A stretch of DNA of 21,877 bases from JBOHPP01 sp050731755 (lineage in GTDB: Bacteria; Methylomirabilota; Methylomirabilia; Rokubacteriales; CSP1-6): NCBI GenBank assembly GCA_050731755.1, contig JBOHPP010000109.1, positions 1 to 21,877 of the forward strand. The letters run 5' to 3'. A program made the translations under genes and the position numbers. The first letter of the stretch is position 1. Each line of letters starts with the position of its first letter. The notes below the pieces were generated by a model. It searched no databases, was not told the DNA's origin, and worked only from the letters and a program-made list of their open reading frames with translations. This document shows, piece after piece, positions 14,665 through 20,819 of this stretch.

Positions 14665-14955
14665 TCAGCCCGAAACCGGTTCGTCAGGAGGCAGCTTCCT
14701 CCATTGCGCTCCTTCCTGAACATAGATCACGCGCATGCCGACGGCCGGTTCCGGGAGAACCACATCTTTGTCTATTGGACGCTCCATGATGATGAGCAGT
14801 CGCCCGCGGTCCTCACGGCGACAGCCTTGTCCGCCACAGCCGGAAAAGGACGCGTTTGCGGCGAGTCGGCCAGTCACACCGAATGAGGTCAGGTAGGCGA
14901 GCTCCTCGGCTGCCAGGCCGTTCACCAGGGTGAGAGTTTCAGGGCCGCGCGTCAA
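14665..14955 (-). CDS. Hypothetical 96-aa protein
   Basis: A minus-strand frame begins at a TTG (14955) 17 bases after the membrane-protein stop and runs to TGA at 14667-14665. It reads LTRGPETLTLVNGLAAEELAYL, GCGGQGCRREDRGRLLIIMERP, VGMRVIYVQEGAQWRKLPPDEP. The alternating strand-like composition and a C-x4-C pair look like a real compact protein rather than a shadow. I do not recognise a family. The start is uncertain, with no obvious ribosome site, and it is probably translated with the upstream membrane-protein gene. Confidence 0.5.
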   Translation of the reverse strand: MTRGPETLTLVNGLAAEELAYLTSFGVTGRLAANASFSGCGGQGCRREDRGRLLIIMERPIDKDVVLPEPAVGMRVIYVQEGAQWRKLPPDEPVSG

Positions 14956-14972
14956 CTGGATGAGTCTCAGCT

Positions 14973-15539
14973 TTAAGGCGTAACCCGGATCGGACCACGG
15001 CCTGGCACGAAGGGATAAAGCACTAATCCTGTAGCGACACACCACAGCACAAGGACACGCAGGCGGTGGAGAATTCCGAGCCGTGCGCGAATGACCGGCC
15101 GGGCTGCGTATCTCGGAAGAAACCAGCCTCCAAAGAAGCCCCCGATGATTCCGGCTCCACAGGCGGCCACCGCACCAAGCGCAACTATCCATCCCACGCC
15201 TGCAACGACCATGAGGCTGAGAACTCCTGATACAAGTGCACCGAGCGCCCCAATCAACCAGCGCGGCGTGTGAAGCCATTGCAGTAGCTGGACCGATAAG
15301 AAGAGAAACGCACCGACCACCGCCGCCGGTATCACGAGAAATATGGACCACTGGAGAACAAACGCCAGCTCGTGGAGGCTGATCGACCCGCGCCAGCCAT
15401 ACCACCCCGGTCCAGGCCGGTCGCTATACGGAAGATAACCAATAAAGGCCGTGGCGACCACAATCAGTACGGTTCCGCCGACTAATACAACTACGTAGAG
15501 CCCGCTCGTCCTCGCGAAATCGAGGATGAATCTCTTCAC
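14973..15539 (-). CDS. Small multi-pass membrane protein
   Basis: The protein is 188 aa from a GTG at 15539 (VKRFILDFARTSG). About five hydrophobic segments are visible: LYVVVLVGGTVLIVVATAF, FVLQWSIFLVIPAAVVGAFLFL, LIGALGALVSGVLSLMVVAGVGWIV, AVAACGAGIIGGFFGGWFL and LVLWCVATGLVLYP. I recognise no family or catalytic motif. It is transcribed away from the cyclase gene and is followed by a small hypothetical gene. Confidence 0.7.
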   Translation of the reverse strand: MKRFILDFARTSGLYVVVLVGGTVLIVVATAFIGYLPYSDRPGPGWYGWRGSISLHELAFVLQWSIFLVIPAAVVGAFLFLSVQLLQWLHTPRWLIGALGALVSGVLSLMVVAGVGWIVALGAVAACGAGIIGGFFGGWFLPRYAARPVIRARLGILHRLRVLVLWCVATGLVLYPFVPGRGPIRVTP

Positions 15540-15556
15540 CGCTCAATTCGCGATCC

Positions 15557-15585
15557 TTGACCCCCGGAGAGTCTCCGGCTAAGGT
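15557..15585 (+). promoter_or_regulatory. Promoter with a palindrome in its spacer
   Basis: TTGACC (15557-15562), a 17-bp spacer and TAAGGT (15580-15585) precede the cyclase gene by about 50 bp. The spacer contains the perfect palindrome CCGGAGA-G-TCTCCGG (15564-15578), a likely operator or DNA-distortion site. Confidence 0.5.
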
Positions 15586-15639
15586 CGGCCCACTCGTCCC
15601 ACGAAGGAAGCCGGCTCCCCTGATTGGAGGTTCCCCGGC

Positions 15640-18600
15640 ATGAAGTGTCCCCGGTGCCAGCACGAGACCGTCCCCACGATGAAGTTCTGCGGGGAGTGCG
15701 GAGCCCGCCTCGTGACGGCCTGTTCCGCGTGCGGGACGTCCAACGCTCCCTCGCAGAAGTTCTGTGGCGAGTGTGGAGCACCGCTCGACCAGGCGGCAGC
15801 GGCGGGGAAGTTTGCCTCGCCGGAGAGCTACACCCCCGGATACCTTGCCGAGAAGATTCTGACGTCGAAGAGCGCTCTCGAGGGTGAGCGCAAGCAGGTG
15901 ACGGTCCTCTTCGCCGACCTGAAGGGCTCGATGGAGCTCCTTGCTGACCGCGATCCCGAGGAGGCGCGGAGGATCCTCGACCCGGTGCTCGAGCGGATGA
16001 TGGAGGCGGTCCACCGCTACGAGGGCACGGTCAACCAGGTCATGGGCGACGGGATCATGGCCCTGTTCGGCGCGCCGCTTGCGCATGAGGACCACGCCGT
16101 GCGGGCCTGTTACGCAGCGTTGCGGATGCAGCAGTCCGTCAGAGCCTACGCCGACGAGGTCTTCCGTTCGCACGGCGTGCCGCTACAGATCCGCATTGGC
16201 CTCAATTCGGGAGAGGTCGTGGTCCGCACGATCGGCAGCGATCTGCGCATGGACTACACGGCCGTGGGCCAGACCACCCACCTCGCGGCCCGGATGGAAC
16301 AACTGGCGACGCCCGGCACGATTCTGTTGACACCCGAGACACTGAATCTGGCCGAAGGTTATGTCTCCGTCGCGGCACGTGGGCCAGTGCCCGTCAAAGG
16401 GCTCAACGCACCGCTGGACGTCTACGAGATGACGGGCGTTGGGCCGGCGCGCACGCGGCTGCAGGTCGCGACGACGGGTCGCGGTCTGACGCGGTTCGTC
16501 GGCCGGGACGCCGAGCTGAAGCAACTGCGGGGGGCCCTCGAGCTAGCCGCCCAGGGCCATGGCCAGGTGGCGGCCGTGGTTGGCGAGGCGGGCGTCGGCA
16601 AGTCGCGGCTGTTCTACGAGTTCACGCATTCCCACCGCACGCGTGGTTGGCTGGTCCTCGAGTCGGGCGCCGCATCCTACGGCAAACCTGCGAGCTACTT
16701 GCCGGTGAGCGATCTGCTCCGGGCCTACTTCAAGATCAGTGGCCCGGACGACCAGCGGGAGATCCGCGAGAAGGTCACGGGCAAGCTCTTCACCCTGAAC
16801 CGGGCGCTCGAGCCCACCCTCCCCGCGGTGCTCTCGTTGCTCGACGTCCCAACAGACGATTCGACGTGGGAGAGTCTGGAGCCGCGCGATCGGCGACAGC
16901 ACACGCTCAACGCGGTCAAGCGGCTGCTCCTGCACGAGAGCGAGGTCCAGCCCCTTGTGGTGGTCTTCGAGGATCTCCACTGGATCGATGCCGAGACCCA
17001 GGCGGTCCTGGACGCGGTGGTCGAGAGCCTGCCGGCGGCGCGGATCCTCCTCCTCGTCAACTACCGTCCAGAATACGGCCATGGCTGGGGAGGCAAGACC
17101 TACTACTCACAGCTCCGCCTCGACACGCTACCCCCGGAGAGCGCCGACGACCTTCTCCGCGCCCTGCTCGGCGTGGATGCAGCACTCGAACCCCTCAAGC
17201 GGATGTTGACCGCGCGGACAGAGGGCAACCCGCTGTTCCTCGAGGAGTCCGTCCGCGCGCTTGTTGAGACCGGCGTCCTCGCGGGTGAGCGCGGGGCCTA
17301 CCGGCTCGCCAAGCCGGTCGAGGCCATCGAGGTGCCGGCGACGGTGCAGGCGATCCTGGCCGCCCGTATCGACCGACTGCCCGCGGAAGAGAAGCGTCTG
17401 CTGCAGGCAGCGTCCGCGGTGGGCAAGGACGTCCCGCTCGAGCTGCTCCGCGCGGTGGCCGACCTCGGGGGGCCGGACCTCCGGCGTCTGCTCGCGCGCC
17501 TCACGGCGGCGGAGTTCCTCTATGAGGCGAGCCTCTTCCCCGATCCCGAGTACACGTTCAAGCACGCGTTGACGCATGAAGTGGCCTACGGCAGCCTGCT
17601 CCACGAGCGGCGCCGCGACCTCCACGCGCAGATCGTCGAGGCCATCGAACGGCTCCATGCCGAGCGCCTCCCCGAACACGTCGAGCGGCTGGCCCACCAC
17701 GCGCTCCGGGGCGAGGTATGGGCAAAGGCGGTGGCCTACCTGCGGCAGGCAGGACTCAAGGCCGCCGCGCGCTCCGCCCACCGCGACGCCATCGTGGATC
17801 TCGAGCAGTCCCTGGCCGCGCTGCGCCATCTTCCGGAGGGTCGCGAGACCACCGTCCTGGCTGTCGATCTCCGCCTGGAGCTGGCCTTCGCGCTCGCCCA
17901 GTCCGCGCGGTACGGGGACATCCTGCAACGGATGAAGGAGGCCGAGCCGCTCGCAGAATCGCTGGACGATCGGACCCGGCTCGGGCAAGTCCTGCTGCGG
18001 ATGGCCCAGGCGCTCAGGTTGACGGGTGACTACGACGACGCCCTCCGTGTGGGCCACCGCGTGGTCGCCGTCGCCGACGAGCTTGACGATCCCCTCCTCC
18101 GCTCAGGCACGCGCCACCGCCTCGGACAGATCTACTTCGCCGTGGGCGAGTATCCCAGAGCCGTCGAGCTGCTGCGCGGGAGCGTTGACCTCCTGGGCGA
18201 GCTCGCGGGGACGGCGGACGAACTGGGGTATGTCCGGGGCGTCGGACCGCACGCCTGGCTCGCCTACGGGCTCGCGTTTCTCGGAGAGTTCAAGGAAGCC
18301 ATCCCGCTCGCCCGGCGGGCTCTCCGGCTCGCCGAATCCGGCGCCCGCCCGGGGGATCTGATCGTCTCGCTCGGCACACTCAGTGCCATCTATCTCGTCA
18401 GGGGCGACCACCTCGAGGCCGTCCCGGTCCTGGAACGCGGTATGGCCCTCTGCCAAAGCTGGGGCATCCTCGACTGGTCACCTACCCTCACATCGGGTCT
18501 CGCCGCCGCCTACGCGCGCGAGGGGCGGCTCGCGGAGGCGATTGCCCTTCACCATCGCGCGGCAGAGGAAGAAGCGCAGGGAACACAGGGCACCCCCACC

Positions 18601-18993
18601 ACCGGAGTCCTGCGTCTGGGCGAGACATATCTGCTGGCTCATCGAATCGACGACGCGCGCGCCTGCGCAGAACGGGCGCTCAATCTCTCACGGACGGCCG
18701 GGGAGCGAAGCAGCGAGGCACGGGCGCTCCGGCTTCTCGGGGAGGTCGACGCCTGTGGTGATTCGCCCGACGCCGACCAGTCCGAGCGACATTTCCGAGA
18801 GGCGTTGGCCCGCAGCGAAGAACTCAGCTTGCGCCCCCTCGCCGCCCACTGCCACCTCGGCCTGGGCAAGCTCTACCGCCGCACGGGCAAGCGCCAGGAG
18901 GCCCAGGCACACCTCACCACCGCGACGACCATGTACCGCGAGATGGAGATGCGCTTCTGGCTGGAGCAGGCGGAGGCGGAGATGCGGGGGTAG
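15640..18993 (+). CDS. Zinc-ribbon / class III adenylate cyclase / AAA ATPase / TPR signalling protein
   Basis: This protein is 1117 aa, with GGAGG nine bases before the ATG. Residues 3-45 form a double zinc ribbon (C3-C6-C17-C20 and C28-C31-C42-C45). A class III nucleotide cyclase domain spans about 83-265: metal-binding D93 (FADLKGS) and D137 (MGDGIMALFG), D205 (MDYTAVG), and THLAARME where the usual catalytic Asn is His214 while Arg218 remains. An ATPase domain follows, with Walker A GEAGVGKSR at 315-323, a Walker B-like VVVFEDLHWID near 445, and an FKHALTHEVAY element near 643. The C-terminal 400 residues are TPR-like helical repeats. This architecture is common, in many copies, in soil lineages. 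The His substitution may lower or abolish cyclase activity. Confidence 0.9.
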   Translation: MKCPRCQHETVPTMKFCGECGARLVTACSACGTSNAPSQKFCGECGAPLDQAAAAGKFASPESYTPGYLAEKILTSKSALEGERKQVTVLFADLKGSMELLADRDPEEARRILDPVLERMMEAVHRYEGTVNQVMGDGIMALFGAPLAHEDHAVRACYAALRMQQSVRAYADEVFRSHGVPLQIRIGLNSGEVVVRTIGSDLRMDYTAVGQTTHLAARMEQLATPGTILLTPETLNLAEGYVSVAARGPVPVKGLNAPLDVYEMTGVGPARTRLQVATTGRGLTRFVGRDAELKQLRGALELAAQGHGQVAAVVGEAGVGKSRLFYEFTHSHRTRGWLVLESGAASYGKPASYLPVSDLLRAYFKISGPDDQREIREKVTGKLFTLNRALEPTLPAVLSLLDVPTDDSTWESLEPRDRRQHTLNAVKRLLLHESEVQPLVVVFEDLHWIDAETQAVLDAVVESLPAARILLLVNYRPEYGHGWGGKTYYSQLRLDTLPPESADDLLRALLGVDAALEPLKRMLTARTEGNPLFLEESVRALVETGVLAGERGAYRLAKPVEAIEVPATVQAILAARIDRLPAEEKRLLQAASAVGKDVPLELLRAVADLGGPDLRRLLARLTAAEFLYEASLFPDPEYTFKHALTHEVAYGSLLHERRRDLHAQIVEAIERLHAERLPEHVERLAHHALRGEVWAKAVAYLRQAGLKAAARSAHRDAIVDLEQSLAALRHLPEGRETTVLAVDLRLELAFALAQSARYGDILQRMKEAEPLAESLDDRTRLGQVLLRMAQALRLTGDYDDALRVGHRVVAVADELDDPLLRSGTRHRLGQIYFAVGEYPRAVELLRGSVDLLGELAGTADELGYVRGVGPHAWLAYGLAFLGEFKEAIPLARRALRLAESGARPGDLIVSLGTLSAIYLVRGDHLEAVPVLERGMALCQSWGILDWSPTLTSGLAAAYAREGRLAEAIALHHRAAEEEAQGTQGTPTTGVLRLGETYLLAHRIDDARACAERALNLSRTAGERSSEARALRLLGEVDACGDSPDADQSERHFREALARSEELSLRPLAAHCHLGLGKLYRRTGKRQEAQAHLTTATTMYREMEMRFWLEQAEAEMRG

Positions 18994-19033
18994 GACCGAC
19001 GGCGGGATCCGGTGGGTCGAGCCCCCCGGCCGG

Positions 19034-19075
19034 CCTCGACGGTGAGCCCGGCCGGGGCGTCGAGGAGCAACCGCA
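19034..19075 (-). pseudogene. Short remnant of a WYL-regulator head
   Basis: The minus-strand frame reads VRLLLDAPAGLTVE, closely matching WRLFQLLDAPAGVTVE at the start of the intact WYL gene (DNA around 13273-13318). The match ends on both sides, so this is a fragment. It lies just upstream of the broken HVO_A0114 module. Confidence 0.4.
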
Positions 19076-19091
19076 CAGTGGGCAACAGATC

Positions 19092-19119
19092 TTGATATAG
19101 GGTACGCCATACGTATATT
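19092..19119 (+). promoter_or_regulatory. Near-consensus promoter of a broken toxin-antitoxin pair
   Basis: TTGATA (19092-19097), a 16-bp spacer and TATATT (19114-19119) form one of the strongest promoter matches in the window. An 8-bp palindrome ATACGTAT (19109-19116) overlaps the -10 and could be an operator. It drives the DUF6516/HVO_A0114 remnant. Confidence 0.55.
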
Positions 19120-19261
19120 TGATCGAGGATGCCGCGCGCGACCGCGGTTCTCCGGGAAAAGGTGAGCGTCATACAGCTTCGTCGACGTGGACCAGCTGCT
19201 GGTGTATTTCACGGAGGACGTGCAACGGATCACGGGGGAGGATAGATGGCCAAAACGTTGA
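19119..19261 (+). pseudogene. Remnant of a DUF6516-type toxin
   Basis: Two adjacent frames together give the end of a DUF6516-like protein: GKGERHT in the frame from 19119, then SFVDVDQLLVYFTEDVQRIT in another frame from 19175. The [FV]xSVDQLLxDFxxDV end is the typical DUF6516 C-terminus, and the family usually precedes an HVO_A0114-type antitoxin, as here. The body of the protein is missing and the tail is frameshifted. Its TGA (19259-19261) overlaps the next start in the expected coupled way. Confidence 0.45.
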
Positions 19262-19622
19262 CGATTCAAATCAAGTCGGCTGGAGAGGCGCTGGAGGATT
19301 CCGCGGGACCTTCAAGGACGTCGAGGCTCGCCGTCGAACAGGGCAACGCGAGGGCGTCTACTTCACCAGTATCGAGGCCGTGCGGAACCTTCTCACGCCG
19401 AACCGGCTCGCCCTTCTGCGCGCGGTGCGATCCGGTCGGCCAGGATCGGTCTACGAGCTTGCGAAAATGGTCGGCCGAGACTTGAAAAACGTCCAGGACG
19501 ATCTCCAACTACTCGAGACGTACGGGTTAGTCCGCATGGCCGATGCGACGCGCTCGGGAAAACGCCGAGTCCGAGTGCCACAAGCCCTGTTTGACCAAAT
19601 CGAGTTGAAGATCGCCATTTAG
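19246..19622 (+). pseudogene. HVO_A0114-type winged-helix antitoxin with a frameshift
   Basis: An ATG at 19246 follows GGGGGAGG and encodes MAKTLTIQIKSAGEALED. The sequence then continues only in another frame from 19299: FRGTFKDVEARRRTGQREGVYFTS, AVRNLLTPNRLALLRAV, SVYELAKMVGRDLKNVQDDLQLLETYGLVRM, VPQALFDQIELKIAI. The two parts join into one normal family member of about 125 aa if one base is restored at 19297-19299. The family is a DNA-binding antitoxin-like regulator. I see no slippery heptamer, so this is a mutation or a sequence error rather than programmed frameshifting. Confidence 0.7.
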
Positions 19623-19654
19623 AGACGTCGTGCGGGACGTGGTCCGCGAAGCAT

Positions 19655-19710
19655 GTGCATCATACGGAGCCGCCTGAACCGCTTGTCCTCTTCATCGATC
19701 GCTCCCTCGG
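19655..19710 (+). pseudogene. 5' fragment of a PIN-like toxin gene
   Basis: A GTG at 19655 opens EPPEPLVLFIDRSLG, the same N-terminal core as the intact PIN gene. Positions 19667-19710 match 14181-14224 at about 41 of 44 bases. Homology stops abruptly after SLG, and DUF2283-associated sequence follows. Confidence 0.55.
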
Positions 19711-19732
19711 GCCACTCCCTCCGGAACTGGCC

Positions 19733-19990
19733 TTAAGCCCGCGCTCTGCGGTTGCGTCGGCCGTCCCTGCCCTGCGTCGCCAGCGATTCGGCGACCCGTT
19801 GCCGTACACCAAGGATGGTCAGACCGACGACCTCCCGTTTCTCCTCGTCATATCGGACCACAACCCCCTGCCCGATATCGACGCCGACTGCCTTCCTCGG
19901 CTTCCCGATGCTTACGTAGAGCACATCCGCCTCGCTGTCATACTTCCAGTCGAGTCGCTCTCGTTTGTCCAGGATCTTCACCGTCTCCAT
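19733..19990 (-). CDS. DUF2283-family protein, copy 2
   Basis: The protein is 85 aa from the ATG at 19990 (METVKILDKRERLDWKYD), with the core ADVLYVSIGKPRKAVGVDIGQGVVVRYDEE and VVGLTILGVRQRV. It differs from the copy at 9732-9974 at only a few residues plus the C-terminal tail (GRDGRRNRRARA). It starts 25 bp after the MazF stop on the same strand, so it may be the third gene of that operon instead of having a DUF4258 partner. Confidence 0.75.
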   Translation of the reverse strand: METVKILDKRERLDWKYDSEADVLYVSIGKPRKAVGVDIGQGVVVRYDEEKREVVGLTILGVRQRVAESLATQGRDGRRNRRARA

Positions 19991-20015
19991 AGCGTCTCCT
20001 CGCTCGGCGACCACT

Positions 20016-20360
20016 TCATCGACCGAGCACGACATCGATGCCGAAGAGCACGAGCTGGAGCTTTGCCTTCGATAACTTACCAACCCGTTCGGTGAGGGAG
20101 GACTTATCCAACGTAACGAGCTGTGAGACGTTGGCAACTGAATCCTTAGGGAGCCCTGTCAGCTTCGCATCGAGGGGGACGTTGCCTGGGGCCTCTGCCC
20201 AGCGGAGATTGCTGGTCAACGGTACACAGACGACTGTGTCAATTCGACTGCGGTTAAACGCGTCGCCTTGAACGACCACGACTGGTCGCCGGAACCCAGG
20301 TTCGGAACCGGACGGTTCCGGCAGGTCCGCCCACCAGACTTCGCCCTGAGCGATCACCAC
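20016..20360 (-). CDS. mazF: MazF/PemK-family toxin
   Basis: The protein is 114 aa. The features are GEVWWADLPEPSGSEPGFRRPVVVVQGDAFN, TVVCVPLTSN, GNVPLDAK and DSVANVSQLVTLDKSSL, the complete MazF/PemK beta-barrel pattern of an mRNA interferase; the conserved Arg of RRPVVVV and Ser/Thr of PLTS are present. Two tandem GTG codons (20360 and 20357) could start it. The second shares bases with the antitoxin TGA. The start region is the 3' arm of a strong hairpin. Confidence 0.9.
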   Translation of the reverse strand: MVIAQGEVWWADLPEPSGSEPGFRRPVVVVQGDAFNRSRIDTVVCVPLTSNLRWAEAPGNVPLDAKLTGLPKDSVANVSQLVTLDKSSLTERVGKLSKAKLQLVLFGIDVVLGR

Positions 20361-20590
20361 GGCGAACGCCGAAGCGTTCGCCGTGCTGCTGCCTTCGTGA
20401 AATCGTAGTCTGCCGATGGAGTGTCCTTGCAGAACCGATCGAGCGCCTCTGTGACTCGATCTGCCGCGTGCCGCGCCACATACTCACGCAACGCGTGACT
20501 GTAGAGCTGGCTACGGGACTTCTTGAGTACCCGCGCCAGCCGTTCTGCCTCGGCGAAGACGTCGTCAGGGATGGAAATAGCTGTCTTCAT
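20354..20590 (-). CDS. mazE: Ribbon-helix-helix MazE-type antitoxin
   Basis: The protein is 78 aa: MKTAISIPDDVFAEAERLARVLKKSRSQLYSHALREYVARH is a ribbon-helix-helix DNA-binding fold. The tail ends DFTKAAARRTLRRSPW and should wrap the toxin. It overlaps mazF by 7 bp. A TATACT -10 at 20602-20597 would place the transcript start at or next to the ATG. Confidence 0.87.
   Translation of the reverse strand: MKTAISIPDDVFAEAERLARVLKKSRSQLYSHALREYVARHAADRVTEALDRFCKDTPSADYDFTKAAARRTLRRSPW
20358..20385 (-). promoter_or_regulatory. Perfect hairpin covering the MazF start
   Basis: Arms of 12 bp (CACGGCGAACGC and its exact complement) enclose a 4-base loop. In the minus-strand mRNA the loop is UUCG closed by a C-G pair, the exceptionally stable cUUCGg type. 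The 3' arm ends with the first MazF GTG. It encodes the last antitoxin residues. Confidence 0.7.
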
Positions 20591-20596
20591 ACCAGG

Positions 20597-20602
20597 AGTA
20601 TA
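20597..20602 (-). promoter_or_regulatory. -10 element of mazEF
   Basis: TATACT lies 6 bases before the mazE ATG on the minus strand. No convincing -35 lies at 16-18 bp. The spacing implies a leaderless transcript. Confidence 0.4.
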
Positions 20603-20672
20603 ACCCGAGAATAGTCCGCAACGGCCTGCGGGCCCGGCGGTTCACAGTTCAAGGCGAGAGTACCCCCCGGCA

Positions 20673-20762
20673 ATGTCTCCTTCTGTGACCATCTCTGAGC
20701 CGGAGGCGCTGGATGTCCTGCGGGGGATGCTACGGCTGGCGCTCGAGGATCTGGGGATTTGA
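20673..20762 (+). CDS. Possible 29-aa ORF
   Basis: ATG at 20673 to TGA at 20762 encodes MSPSVTISEPEALDVLRGML and a short helical end. It has plausible helix-like composition but no ribosome site or family match. It may be a remnant or chance. Confidence 0.2.
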   Translation: MSPSVTISEPEALDVLRGMLRLALEDLGI

Positions 20763-20778
20763 GGACGGTTGGCTGGAC

Positions 20779-20797
20779 TGTGACCTCCCTTGTCACG
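20779..20797. promoter_or_regulatory. TGTGAC-N7-GTCACG dyad upstream of the AddB-like gene
   Basis: This 19-bp dyad matches the one inside the 99-bp repeats (11035-11053 and 11986-12004). It lies about 22 bp before the GTG start of the last gene, a position suited to an operator. Confidence 0.4.
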
Positions 20798-20819
20798 CCC
20801 TCGTTGTAGGCTCTCACGC

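Noticed and set aside
14665..15405. Single 246-aa minus frame across the membrane protein and the 96-aa gene
   Set aside because: Only its last 96 residues look like protein; the rest is a shadow of the membrane-protein frame.
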